Source: AM-1111 sp046302135
GTDB lineage: Bacteria; Bacteroidota; Bacteroidia; B-17B0; Aurantibacillaceae
Reading direction: 5' to 3'
Assembly (NCBI GenBank): GCA_046302135.1
Contig: JBKCIQ010000073.1
Coordinates: forward strand, 1 to 58,177
Length of the DNA: 58,177 nt
The notes beneath the pieces are model-generated. The model did not search any database, had not been told where the DNA came from, and saw nothing but the letters and a program-made list of their open reading frames with translations. This document shows positions 36,387 to 44,672 of this stretch, in pieces. The stretch's first letter is position 1, and the number at the start of each line of letters is the position of its first letter. Made by a program: the position numbers and the translations under genes.

Positions 36387-37109
36387 ATGGAGAAAGTTGA
36401 ATTTGCAGACCTGGGGACAATGGAGTATAAATCCTGTTGGGATTTACAGGAGAGAATTTTCAATGAAACTGTTGCAAGAAAAACACACAACCGTGATTGC
36501 GAACCAAACGACAGAGTAAAACAACATCACCATCTTTTTTTTGTAGAGCACCCTCATGTTTATACACTCGGAAAAAGTGGTCAGGAGGAAAATCTTCTAT
36601 TGAATGAATTACAACTCAACGAAAAAAACGCAAGTTATTTTAAAATAAACCGTGGCGGTGATATAACTTACCACGGGCCAGGGCAAATTGTGGGTTACCC
36701 AATACTAGATCTTGATTATTTTTTCACAGATATACACAAGTATCTTCGGCTATTGGAAGAAACCATCATACTTACGCTAAAAGATTACGGTATAACGTCC
36801 GGCAGGAGTAATGGGGAAACGGGAGTTTGGCTTGAGGCAGAAAACCCACTTAAAGCAAGAAAAATTTGTGCTATGGGAGTCAGGTGCAGTAGATGGGTTA
36901 CTATGCACGGATTTGCCTTAAATGTAAATTGTCAGCTGGATTATTTTGGTAATATTATTCCTTGCGGAATAAAAGACAAGTCCGTAACTTCTATGGAAAA
37001 AGAACTTGGTATGAACGTAGAAATTTCATCGGTTAAAGGAACCCTTAAAAAACATTTTCAAGATCTATTTGAATGCGAACTGATAGAAAATAGAGTTTTA
37101 TTAAAATGA
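36387..37109 (+). CDS. lipB: Octanoyltransferase LipB
   Basis: A 240-residue enzyme from the ATG at 36387; the longer frame from 36336 overlaps the preceding gene and is not favoured. LipB transfers octanoyl from acyl carrier protein to lipoyl domains of 2-oxoacid dehydrogenases and the glycine cleavage H protein. Diagnostic motifs are present: RGGDITYHGPGQIVGYPI, the catalytic Lys region RKICAMGVRCSRWVTMHGFA and the acyl-accepting Cys in NIIPCGIKDKSVTSM (about residue 193). The 3' end overlaps the next gene by four bases (ATGA). lipA is not in the window. Confidence 0.95.
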   Translation: MEKVEFADLGTMEYKSCWDLQERIFNETVARKTHNRDCEPNDRVKQHHHLFFVEHPHVYTLGKSGQEENLLLNELQLNEKNASYFKINRGGDITYHGPGQIVGYPILDLDYFFTDIHKYLRLLEETIILTLKDYGITSGRSNGETGVWLEAENPLKARKICAMGVRCSRWVTMHGFALNVNCQLDYFGNIIPCGIKDKSVTSMEKELGMNVEISSVKGTLKKHFQDLFECELIENRVLLK

Positions 37110-37507
37110 AAAAAGATATTCCAATACAGGAAGTAAAAGATGTGGCCGTAGCTGTTGTTAGGGAATTTACCGGTGTTGATTTCGAATGGAATGTTTATTT
37201 AATCAACCTAAAAAAAGAAACAATCAAGAACGTTTTAGTGTCCAGTCGAGGTTACGGAAGTGAACACAATCCAGATGCTAAAACAGGTACTCTTCGTTTT
37301 TTCTTTGATGAAATAAAACCAAGTGAATGGGTACAAATAGAACTCATTATGGAAAACGTTTTTTCATTGAACAATGAATATTGGGTTAGCTTCTACATTG
37401 GAGAAAATATTCTTGATAAGAGATTCATTTTTCTGCCTGAAAGCATTAATGAAAAAAACTTTGTTACCATACCTAAGTTGGAAAAGCAGGGTGTTATGAT
37501 ACTGTAG
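37106..37507 (+). CDS. Conserved-looking protein of unknown function coupled to lipB
   Basis: A 133-residue protein with no signal peptide or membrane segment. It alternates short beta-strand-like stretches (VAVAVVREF, EWNVYLINLKKETIKNVLV, GTLRFFFDEIKP, YWVSFYIGENI), suggesting a small beta-sandwich. I do not recognise a family. Its ATG overlaps the lipB stop (ATGA), a sign of translational coupling, so a role linked to lipoylation or a jointly expressed process is possible but not shown. Codon use and composition look like those of its neighbours. A separate promoter element follows it for gpsA. Confidence 0.8.
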   Translation: MKKDIPIQEVKDVAVAVVREFTGVDFEWNVYLINLKKETIKNVLVSSRGYGSEHNPDAKTGTLRFFFDEIKPSEWVQIELIMENVFSLNNEYWVSFYIGENILDKRFIFLPESINEKNFVTIPKLEKQGVMIL

Positions 37508-37522
37508 GTTGAAATAAAAATT

Positions 37523-37530
37523 TATTTTTG
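37523..37530 (+). promoter_or_regulatory. -7 element TATTTTTG for gpsA
   Basis: TATTTTTG matches TAnnTTTG and lies 21 bases before the ATG at 37552, within the short spacer after the lipB-linked gene. Confidence 0.4.
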
Positions 37531-37551
37531 TTATACCCTGAAAAAGTATAA

Positions 37552-38547
37552 ATGAATGCTACAAAAAAAATAGGAATAATCGGAGGTGGTAGCTGGGCTA
37601 CGGCATTGGTCAAAATAATTTCTTCCAACTCTCAGGTAAACTGGTGGTTAAGAAATCCGGATGATATTGAATACATTCGAAAATTCAGACACAACCCGAA
37701 ATATTTAACCTCTGTTGAATTTAATCTGGACCTTGTGAATTTATATGATTCACTCGAGAAGTTAATTTTCGAAAGTAACATTATAATTCTCGCTGTGCCA
37801 TCAGCATTTTGTCATTCAACATTAAATAATATCCCTCAAAATATTTTTTCTGATAAAATCTTTTTCTCCGCAGTAAAAGGAATTATACCGGAACACAATT
37901 TAATTGTTGGTGAGTATTTGCATAAATGCTACAACCTACCGTATGAGAACATTGGTGTAATAACAGGGCCTTGCCATGCAGAAGAAGTTGCAATGGAGAA
38001 ATTATCTTACTTAACGGTCGCTTCAGGAAAAATTGAAAATGCAGAACATTTGGCACAAAATTTAAAAAGCAGATTCATAAGAGCAACTTGTAGTGATGAT
38101 ATATACGGAACCGAGTACAGTGCCGTACTTAAAAATGTCATTGCAGTAGCGGGAGGAATATGTCACGGGCTAGGTTATGGAGATAATTTTCTTTCCGTTT
38201 TAGTTTCAAATGCCATTCAGGAAATTGAAAGATTTGTAACTGCCGCCCACCCTATTAACAGAGACATTAAAGCCTCAGCGTATCTGGGCGATCTTTTAGT
38301 AACTGCTTATTCCCAGTTCTCAAGAAACAGAATGTTCGGAACAATGATAGGAAAAGGATACTCAGTAAAAATGGCCCAGCTGGAAATGAATATGATTGCG
38401 GAGGGATACTACGCGGTAAAATGCGTACACGAAATCAACAAAAGCTTAAAAGTACACATGCCAATTACAGAGGCGGTGTACAATATTGTCTACGAAAAAA
38501 TATCTCCTTCAATTGAAATTAAATTACTTTGTGACAAACTAAGTTAG
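37552..38547 (+). CDS. gpsA: Glycerol-3-phosphate dehydrogenase [NAD(P)+]
   Basis: A 331-residue cytoplasmic enzyme that reduces dihydroxyacetone phosphate to sn-glycerol 3-phosphate for phospholipid synthesis. The N-terminal dinucleotide fold IGIIGGGSWATAL (about 7-19), FFSAVKGI with the catalytic-region Lys, GPCHAEEVA and the substrate segment YSAVLKNVIAVAGGICHGLGYGDN all match GpsA. Length is normal. It is followed 5 bp later by an outer-membrane-like gene that begins with TTG and may be read from the same message. Confidence 0.94.
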   Translation: MNATKKIGIIGGGSWATALVKIISSNSQVNWWLRNPDDIEYIRKFRHNPKYLTSVEFNLDLVNLYDSLEKLIFESNIIILAVPSAFCHSTLNNIPQNIFSDKIFFSAVKGIIPEHNLIVGEYLHKCYNLPYENIGVITGPCHAEEVAMEKLSYLTVASGKIENAEHLAQNLKSRFIRATCSDDIYGTEYSAVLKNVIAVAGGICHGLGYGDNFLSVLVSNAIQEIERFVTAAHPINRDIKASAYLGDLLVTAYSQFSRNRMFGTMIGKGYSVKMAQLEMNMIAEGYYAVKCVHEINKSLKVHMPITEAVYNIVYEKISPSIEIKLLCDKLS

Positions 38548-38552
38548 ATATA

Positions 38553-39227
38553 TTGTTTGCGTATTTAAACTTTTTATTAGTGTTTCTATTCCCTTTAATG
38601 AGTTATTCATTTAGAGAATATCCTATTAAAAAAACTAAACCTGACTCAGCAAATTTCAAACATCCCAAGGGTTTATATGTAGCCTTTACAGGCACCTATT
38701 CTTCTGTTGATGTTTACAAAAATTACTTGGAAAATCCATATAAGATTGGCTACAGTCCAAGACTCGTATGGGAATTCTCAAATACGCTGAGATTATCGGC
38801 CGAAACTACCTTTCTCCCGTCATTTTCATATTCACCTTCATGGAATAATTTAAGGGGAAATAACACAGAAATTAATCTGCAATTCATGGCTCGTATCAAA
38901 AATGAACACTCCATTTTCTACGCCACAGTTGGACTATGCAGGCATTCATGGCAAGGTGATTTTGTTAGTCAGTCAGTTTTTTATGATGAGATAGTTAATT
39001 ATCAACCGGGAACATCAATAAAAAAAGAATGGGTTGGAATAAATACCGGTGTTGGAGTAGAAAGAGCATTTAAACATTTTGAAATTTTTGCAGAGTACCG
39101 ATATCGTTTTTCAAGGGTAGATGACGCTCTTGCCGTGTCTGACGTAGCGGTTTGTCTGGGACTTAAGAAAAAAATTCCGCTTAAGAAAATCTTTAGAGGA
39201 CTTAAAGACCGCTATACATGGTTCTGA
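38553..39227 (+). CDS. Putative outer-membrane beta-barrel protein
   Basis: A 224-residue protein from a TTG start 5 bp after gpsA; the next in-frame Met is inside the signal peptide, so TTG is the most likely initiator. The first about 20 residues (FAYLNFLLVFLFPLMSYSF) are a signal peptide. The rest shows alternating amphipathic strands with aromatic ends (GLYVAFTGTYSSVDVY, LRLSAETTFLPSFSYS, FEIFAEYRYRFSRV) as in small outer-membrane barrels. I do not recognise a family. The stop is directly adjacent to the stop of the convergent DivIC/FtsB-like gene. Confidence 0.7.
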   Translation: MFAYLNFLLVFLFPLMSYSFREYPIKKTKPDSANFKHPKGLYVAFTGTYSSVDVYKNYLENPYKIGYSPRLVWEFSNTLRLSAETTFLPSFSYSPSWNNLRGNNTEINLQFMARIKNEHSIFYATVGLCRHSWQGDFVSQSVFYDEIVNYQPGTSIKKEWVGINTGVGVERAFKHFEIFAEYRYRFSRVDDALAVSDVAVCLGLKKKIPLKKIFRGLKDRYTWF

Positions 39228-39530
39228 CTATTTAGTCTTTATAACAAAAACTTCTTCATCAGATTTTTTCATAAGATGCACTTCCCTGGCGTATTTCTCA
39301 ATAGTTGCCGCATCAGTGTTTAATTTCTGAATCATCAATCTATTATTTTCAATCCCTTTTTTAAAATAATCACGCTCAGCCTTCAGCTTTTGCACCTGTT
39401 GATAAAGATCATATTGAGTAAAGATATCGTTACGATCAAAGAAAACCACCCAGACCGCAAGCGCTACTACTGTTATAAGGTATTTATTGAAAATTATCTT
39501 TAAAGTCTTTTTTAATTTACCTGAATTCAT
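39228..39530 (-). CDS. Septum formation initiator family protein (FtsB/DivIC-like)
   Basis: A 100-residue bitopic membrane protein with a short cytoplasmic N-terminus, one transmembrane helix (about 18-32, YLITVVALAVWVVFF) and a coiled coil (about 40-75, LYQQVQKLKAERDYFKKGI), ending with the conserved KYAREVHLMKKSDEEVF region. This is the layout of FtsB/DivIC, which joins FtsL and FtsQ/DivIB in the divisome and activates septal peptidoglycan synthesis. It is alone on its strand here, between two rightward genes. Confidence 0.88.
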   Translation of the reverse strand: MNSGKLKKTLKIIFNKYLITVVALAVWVVFFDRNDIFTQYDLYQQVQKLKAERDYFKKGIENNRLMIQKLNTDAATIEKYAREVHLMKKSDEEVFVIKTK

Positions 39531-39630
39531 ATCGAAATAATTTCAGTAAACATAAAATGAAAAACAACCAACCAAACTCTGAGCTTAGCAGGTTTATGAA
39601 GATGCCGGTGTTGAAATCATCATTTTTTTT

Positions 39631-39638
39631 TACCTTCG
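39631..39638 (+). promoter_or_regulatory. Possible -7 element TACCTTCG before the HAD phosphatase gene
   Basis: TACCTTCG is a one-mismatch variant of TAnnTTTG and lies 5 bases before the GTG at 39644. A very similar TACTTTCG precedes fumC, so the variant may be genuine in this organism. Confidence 0.3.
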
Positions 39639-39643
39639 CGTAA

Positions 39644-40327
39644 GTGGTTAATATTAACGAATTCAAAAAAAACGGAGGAGAATTCTTAACGAATATCAAC
39701 TCGTTAAAAAAGAAAATCAAGAACATCCGTGCGTTTGTGTTTGACTGGGATGGTGTATTCAACAATTCTAGTAAAGGCGGAAAAGGAGAGAGCTATTTTA
39801 CTGAAGTGGACAGCATGGGAACAAATCTCATGCGTTTTTCCAACTGGCTGAAGAATGAACAAAAAAACCCTGTATGCGGAATCATAAGTGGAGAGGTAAC
39901 GGATACAGCAATTTATTTTATAGAACGAGAGCACTTTCACTCAGGATATTTTAAAGCAAAGGATAAAATAAAAGCTTGGGACAATTTCAAGAAAACTCAT
40001 CAACTAAAATCAGAGCAGGTAGCTTTTTTTTATGATGATGTTTTAGACCTGCCTATTGCAAAAGAAGCCGGCATTAGCATTTGTATGAGAAGGCAGAGTA
40101 ATCCTGTATTGAATGCTTACATTAGAAAAAATAAACTTGCAGATTACATCACGGGGAGTACATGTGGGAATTTTGCCTTAAGAGAGGCTTGTGAATTGAT
40201 GATTTTCCTGCATGGTAACGGAGAACAGGTATTAAATGAAAGAGTATCATACAGCGAGACCTACTCAAAATTCATTACAACACGAAATGCTGTTCATCCC
40301 TCTATAAACAACTTAAAAGAAAATTAG
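39644..40327 (+). CDS. KdsC-like HAD phosphatase
   Basis: A 227-residue protein starting at GTG. The HAD motif I FDWDGVFNN is at about residues 33-41, motif II is in GIISGE and motif IV in FFYDDVLDLPIAKEAG. It resembles KdsC, which removes phosphate from 3-deoxy-manno-octulosonate 8-phosphate in LPS core synthesis, but is about 40-50 residues longer, with extensions at both ends. It could instead belong to a related HAD IIIA subgroup. No other Kdo gene is nearby. The start codon is uncertain because the promoter-like box is only 5 bases upstream. Confidence 0.75.
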   Translation: MVNINEFKKNGGEFLTNINSLKKKIKNIRAFVFDWDGVFNNSSKGGKGESYFTEVDSMGTNLMRFSNWLKNEQKNPVCGIISGEVTDTAIYFIEREHFHSGYFKAKDKIKAWDNFKKTHQLKSEQVAFFYDDVLDLPIAKEAGISICMRRQSNPVLNAYIRKNKLADYITGSTCGNFALREACELMIFLHGNGEQVLNERVSYSETYSKFITTRNAVHPSINNLKEN

Positions 40328-40339
40328 TTTTCAGCTTTT

Positions 40340-40384
40340 TAAGAATATTTTCAATTATACTATTAGTCAAATTCTTAGTTTTTT
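40340..40384 (+). terminator. Weak stem-loop between the HAD phosphatase and fumC
   Basis: TAAGAAT (40340-40346) can pair with ATTCTTA (40371-40377) and is followed by GTTTTTT. The stem is AT-rich and the loop is 24 bases, so termination is only possible. Confidence 0.25.
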
Positions 40385-40388
40385 AATG

Positions 40389-40396
40389 TACTTTCG
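40389..40396 (+). promoter_or_regulatory. Possible -7 element TACTTTCG for fumC
   Basis: TACTTTCG differs from TAnnTTTG by one base and is 20 bases before the fumC ATG at 40417. It lies directly after the weak stem-loop, as expected for a new transcription unit. Confidence 0.3.
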
Positions 40397-40416
40397 CATG
40401 AGTAAAATTATATTTT

Positions 40417-41832
40417 ATGACTACTGCAACAGATAAAAAATTTCGTGTGGAACACGACACCATGGGGGAAGTTCAGGTACCTGCAGATAAATACTGGGGG
40501 GCTCAAACAGAACGCTCAAGAAATAATTTTAAAATTGGCCCAGAAGCTTCAATGCCCAAGGAAGTGATTCACGCATTTGCATACTTAAAAAAGGCAGCAG
40601 CACTTGCCAATTGCGAGTTGGGAGTACTTAGCAAAGAAAAGAGCGATTTAATTTCGAAAGTTTGCGAAGAAATATTGGATCACAAACTTGATGATCAGTT
40701 TCCGCTTGTAATTTGGCAAACCGGATCTGGCACTCAAAGTAACATGAATGCTAATGAAGTAATTGCTTATCGCGCTCACGTTTTATCAGGAGGTCAATTA
40801 ACTGACGAGAAAAAAATCCTTCATCCGAATGATGATGTAAACAAGTCTCAATCATCGAATGATACCTACCCTACTGCCATGCACATTGCGGCATACAAGC
40901 AGGTGGTGGAAATCACAATACCAGGTCTTGAAAAACTCAGAGATACGCTACAAAAGAAAGCTGAAAGTTGGAAAGATATTGTTAAGACAGGCAGAACGCA
41001 TTTCATGGATGCGACTCCTCTAACATTGGGGCAGGAATTTTCAGGTTATGTACAGCAAATTACAAACAGTATCCGCGCTTTAAAAAATGCATTAGAGGTG
41101 GTGAAAGAACTGGCTTTAGGCGGAACTGCGGTTGGTACAGGACTGAACACGCCTAAAGGATACGATGTTTTGGTTGCCAAAAAAATTGCAGAATTGACCG
41201 GCTATCCTTTTGTAACTGCACCCAATAAGTTTGAAGCACTTGCCGCACACGATGCAATGATAGAACTTTCCGGCGCGTTGAAAAGAACTGCAGTAGCACT
41301 ATTTAAAATTGCTAACGACATACGTATGCTCAGCTCAGGCCCAAGATCCGGTATTGGTGAAATTATCATCCCTGATAACGAACCAGGGTCGTCTATTATG
41401 CCCGGTAAGGTTAACCCGACACAACCCGAAGCAATGACTATGGTCTGCGCTCAGGTAATTGGAAATGATGTTGCGGCAAGTGTAGGCGGACTCAACGGAC
41501 ATTTTGAATTAAATGTTTTTAAACCCTTGATTGCCGCTAATGTTTTGCAAAGTGCAAGACTTATAGGGGATGCATGCGTTTCATTCAACGATAAATGCGC
41601 CGTTGGTATTGAGCCAAACAGAGAGGTAATTAAAAAGCATATGGAAAATTCATTAATGCTGGTTACCGCACTTAATACTCATATTGGATACGAAAAAGCT
41701 GCGAAAATTGCCAAGACTGCTCATAAGGAAAATAAAACCCTACGTGAGGCAGCCATACAACTGGGATACGTTACTAATGAACAGTTTGACCAGTGGGTTA
41801 AACCTGAGGATATGGTTGGTAGCATGAAATAA
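40417..41832 (+). CDS. fumC: Class II fumarate hydratase
   Basis: A 471-residue cytoplasmic enzyme of the TCA cycle that interconverts fumarate and malate without a metal cluster. Family motifs are present in order: GEVQVPADKYWGAQTERS (about 17-34), WQTGSGTQSNMNANEV, HPNDDVNKSQSSNDTYPTAMH, GRTHFMDATPLTLGQEFSG and the superfamily signature GSSIMPGKVNPTQPEA. Length is typical. The gldD gene follows after 31 bp on the same strand. Confidence 0.96.
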   Translation: MTTATDKKFRVEHDTMGEVQVPADKYWGAQTERSRNNFKIGPEASMPKEVIHAFAYLKKAAALANCELGVLSKEKSDLISKVCEEILDHKLDDQFPLVIWQTGSGTQSNMNANEVIAYRAHVLSGGQLTDEKKILHPNDDVNKSQSSNDTYPTAMHIAAYKQVVEITIPGLEKLRDTLQKKAESWKDIVKTGRTHFMDATPLTLGQEFSGYVQQITNSIRALKNALEVVKELALGGTAVGTGLNTPKGYDVLVAKKIAELTGYPFVTAPNKFEALAAHDAMIELSGALKRTAVALFKIANDIRMLSSGPRSGIGEIIIPDNEPGSSIMPGKVNPTQPEAMTMVCAQVIGNDVAASVGGLNGHFELNVFKPLIAANVLQSARLIGDACVSFNDKCAVGIEPNREVIKKHMENSLMLVTALNTHIGYEKAAKIAKTAHKENKTLREAAIQLGYVTNEQFDQWVKPEDMVGSMK

Positions 41833-41863
41833 CCAATTTGAAATCTATTTAGACTCCTTGTAA

Positions 41864-42511
41864 ATGAGTTTTGATTCTGTCTATCGTCTGCTTTTATCAC
41901 TCATAATTTTGATGGTTGTTTCATCTTGCGATCCGGATCCTGAGGAAGAAATCATCATTCCTAAACCCATAGGATACCTAAGAATTGATCTGCCCGAAAA
42001 AAAGTACAAGATATACGATAGTTTATGTCCTTATAGCTTTGAAACTCCAATTTACTCGCTGGTAAGGCCGGATGCAAGAACCAATTCTGAGCCATGTTGG
42101 ATAAATATCTTCTATCCTCAATTTAAAGCAACGGTGCATGTAAGTTACAAGGTTATAGATAACAATCTAGATGACTACCTTAAGGATAGTGATATGTTTG
42201 CAAAAAAACACACCATTAAAGCAAATGGTTTAAACGAAGATCTAATACTAAATGACTCAGCAAAAGTTTACGGAATAGTTTATGACATTAAAGGTAATAC
42301 GGCTACCAACCTTCAGTTTTTTTTGACGGACAGCACAAAAAATTTTCTAAGAGGAAGTTTATACTTTGATGTCGCACCAAATGTTGATTCGATTGAGCCT
42401 GTGACAAAATTTTTGAGAGAAGATGTGATGCACCTCATTAAAACTTTTAAATGGAAAGCTACAGAAATAAATATTAAACCATCAGGTAAAATAAAAAATT
42501 CCGGAGAGTAA
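41864..42511 (+). CDS. gldD: Gliding motility lipoprotein GldD
   Basis: A 215-residue lipoprotein; the signal ends at a lipobox in LMVVSSC (Cys22). The body starts with IPKPIGYLRIDLPEKKY and contains CWINIFYPQFKATVHVSYK and FFLTDSTKNFLRGSLYFDV, segments characteristic of GldD. GldD is an envelope lipoprotein required for gliding in Flavobacterium johnsoniae and is linked to the GldKLMN/T9SS machinery. Presence in this organism does not prove gliding, because non-gliding T9SS bacteria can retain gldD. It probably shares a transcript with fumC. Confidence 0.88.
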   Translation: MSFDSVYRLLLSLIILMVVSSCDPDPEEEIIIPKPIGYLRIDLPEKKYKIYDSLCPYSFETPIYSLVRPDARTNSEPCWINIFYPQFKATVHVSYKVIDNNLDDYLKDSDMFAKKHTIKANGLNEDLILNDSAKVYGIVYDIKGNTATNLQFFLTDSTKNFLRGSLYFDVAPNVDSIEPVTKFLREDVMHLIKTFKWKATEINIKPSGKIKNSGE

Positions 42512-42542
42512 TTTTTTTCTTGCGGTTCCTAAAAAACCAATA

Positions 42543-43274
42543 TTAAGTTTCCCTGACAAATTTTGAATTTAGTTTGTAGTCTTTATTGTTGGCATAAATA
42601 AAAACACAACTTCCACCTTTGATTTTATTGATAATTGACTGAGCTTCTTTTTCAGGTATTGCGGCGCAACCAAGGCTTCTACTTAACATTCCTCGCCTTT
42701 TGATTGTGTTTTGATTTACAAACTTGGAAGGATGTATCACTATGTGTCTTCTTTCAGCATTGTCATTTATGTTTTTTTCAAGTCCTTTAATTGTTAATGA
42801 CCTTCCGAAATTACCATCATATGCGTTACCTGTAAGAAAAAAACCGAGACAACTTTTATTTGACTCAAATGAATTAGAAAAATATTTAGCATAATTACCT
42901 CCGGAATTCTTCCCATGAGCAACCAAAGATTTTTCAACGAGTCTTTTTGATTTAAGGTCTACAATGAACATTCTCTCTTGTGTAGAGGGTTTTGAAAAAT
43001 CAATTATTGTAATAAACTCAGAATTCCGTTTTCCTTTAATTTTTTTATATCCTATTATGGCTTGATTGAAAACCTCAAATTTCAATTCCTTCTTTAGCCC
43101 GCACTGTGCCCAAATTAGCTTACTGTCCTCTGTAGCGTAATCTTTATCCGTTTCATTGCATGAAAAAAACATCGTTACACCTAAAACAAGAAGTGCTAAT
43201 CTTACGAACCTCTTTATTGAAAAGGTTATTTTTCTATTTATGTTTATCATAGTAAAATTTAACGTTTCAGTCAA
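42543..43274 (-). CDS. L,D-transpeptidase-like (murein catalytic domain) lipoprotein
   Basis: A 243-residue protein, or 235 from the ATG at 43250 (MININRK), which gives a cleaner signal. A lipobox MFFSC indicates a lipoprotein. The catalytic region shows HIVIHPSKF and RSLGCAAIPE, with Cys203 as probable nucleophile, matching the murein L,D-transpeptidase catalytic domain family (PF13645 group). It also has the family's SLVAHGKNSGG segment. It may cross-link peptidoglycan or attach proteins to it in the periplasm. It is convergent with gldD, and about 150 bp of unannotated sequence lies upstream. Confidence 0.82.
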   Translation of the reverse strand: MTETLNFTMININRKITFSIKRFVRLALLVLGVTMFFSCNETDKDYATEDSKLIWAQCGLKKELKFEVFNQAIIGYKKIKGKRNSEFITIIDFSKPSTQERMFIVDLKSKRLVEKSLVAHGKNSGGNYAKYFSNSFESNKSCLGFFLTGNAYDGNFGRSLTIKGLEKNINDNAERRHIVIHPSKFVNQNTIKRRGMLSRSLGCAAIPEKEAQSIINKIKGGSCVFIYANNKDYKLNSKFVRET

Positions 43275-43428
43275 TAAACGCAGAACTAAACGTATGGTTA
43301 CGGTCTGAAATATTAAAAAAATTAAAAACGATTATACCGCCCGAAATTATTAAAGCACTTGGATAACCAGCCTTCCAAGAACAATACAGAATTTGACCTT
43401 TTAAGAAATATTATTTTTTGAAAAGAAT

Positions 43429-44067
43429 TCAGAAATAACGAATGGCCCTAACATAATAACTTACACTTTTTCCCTGTGTAGCCTGAGTACCATTACCAAA
43501 ATTAATGCAGTAAGCAAAAGTTGAATTAGATTCACAAGATGTCCAGTAATAATTGTTTGTAAATCCACCGATTAAATTTTTCTTATTATATAATGCTTGC
43601 AATTCATCTAAGCTTGGCAAATACCAATCTGAGTATCCTGAATAAATATAGGATTGACAAGCAAATGCCGCACTGTTAACCGTGCCAATAACCGCAACTA
43701 ATGAGTCAGTATTTTCTTGGCCATATCCAATCTGAGTCTGAAATACCTGAGTATTTAAAAGAGTAGTGCTAGGGTCCCATTTTTTTGTTACGCTAATATC
43801 AAAAGGTGCTGAGATTATTCCGTGTTGCACAAGAGGGTCGTAACCAATATCCCAAGGTTGTAAAATATAGGCAATGATCCCGCCCTGATAGGAGTCACCA
43901 ATTTGAAGTTGAGGGGTAGTATCCTGATAGAATGTAACACTATCTATTTGTGAGGTGGGGAATTTCACTACCTGCCCTCCCGTTTTGTGGACATACATCG
44001 TGTCTTGAGCAGAAGCTTCAAAGCTTAAAATTCTAATTAGGACTAAAAGAAAAAATATTTTTTTCAT
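43429..44067 (-). CDS. Secreted Lcl/DUF1566-type protein
   Basis: A 212-residue protein with a signal peptide (1-20, ending ASAQ). A short N-terminal motif MYVHKTGGQVVKFP then IDSVTF is followed by a DUF1566/Lcl-type domain from about residue 55 (IGDSYQGGIIAYIL, YSGYSDWYLPSLDELQALY, YYWTSCES, YYVRAIRYF). This domain has a lectin-like/formylglycine-enzyme-related fold found in surface adhesins. The same N-terminal motif occurs in the gene 9 bp downstream, so the pair is probably co-expressed. No T9SS sorting tail is visible. The ligand is unknown. Confidence 0.78.
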   Translation of the reverse strand: MKKIFFLLVLIRILSFEASAQDTMYVHKTGGQVVKFPTSQIDSVTFYQDTTPQLQIGDSYQGGIIAYILQPWDIGYDPLVQHGIISAPFDISVTKKWDPSTTLLNTQVFQTQIGYGQENTDSLVAVIGTVNSAAFACQSYIYSGYSDWYLPSLDELQALYNKKNLIGGFTNNYYWTSCESNSTFAYCINFGNGTQATQGKSVSYYVRAIRYF

Positions 44068-44076
44068 GAATATTGA

Positions 44077-44589
44077 TTATTGCAAGTGCGTAAATTTCGT
44101 AGTGGATTTCACATTATTTCCATTCATCAAACAATAGTAAACTCCGGGACTGAGGCTTCCCAATTGAAATTGAGCCGTAGATGGTGTGTTGCTTCCGTCA
44201 GAATAAACTGAATGTTTAGAAACAAGCTTTCCGTGAACATCATAAACTTCAAAAAACAAAGTTCCGTATGAAATTGTTTGATAAGTCAGATGTAAAATTC
44301 CTTCGGCTGAAAACGCTGTAAACTTTGTTACAGGATTTTTTCCGAGGTTGTTTTTTGTATCGGTTGTCAGATTGCTGAAATTAAACATTCTTAATGAAGA
44401 ATACGCGTAATCAACCGTATCACCTAAAACACCATGAATTTGCATTTTACCCTGTGGAAAAGTCAACTTGCGAATACTGTCAATAGGATACTGATTAACA
44501 GTACCCGAGGGGGAATGCACATACATTTTTGTCTGAGAAAACAAAATAGAATTAAGAATGAGTAAAAGAAAACAAAAAGACAATCTCAT
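44077..44589 (-). CDS. Small secreted protein with T9SS-type C-terminal domain
   Basis: A 170-residue protein with a signal peptide (1-18, ending LFSQ). The N-terminus carries KMYVHSPSGTVNQYPIDSI, the same motif as in the neighbouring DUF1566-type protein. The C-terminal about 75 residues (FTAFSAEGILHLTYQ, FEVYDVHGKLVSKHSV, LSPGVYYCLM) resemble a type A T9SS sorting domain. Apart from these there is little room for a catalytic domain. Note that in the direction of transcription this gene comes first, before the DUF1566-type gene. Confidence 0.7.
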   Translation of the reverse strand: MRLSFCFLLLILNSILFSQTKMYVHSPSGTVNQYPIDSIRKLTFPQGKMQIHGVLGDTVDYAYSSLRMFNFSNLTTDTKNNLGKNPVTKFTAFSAEGILHLTYQTISYGTLFFEVYDVHGKLVSKHSVYSDGSNTPSTAQFQLGSLSPGVYYCLMNGNNVKSTTKFTHLQ

Positions 44590-44672
44590 ATTACAAAAAA
44601 ATGATTTTACAAATATAAAACTAATTACAAAGGAGCTTGCAAGTAAATTAGGATTTTAAAAATTCAAGCTGT

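Noticed and set aside
39517..39765. Minus-strand 82-codon frame overlapping the DivIC/FtsB-like start and the HAD gene
   Set aside because: Overlaps two supported genes, and its hydrophobic stretches do not form a plausible protein.
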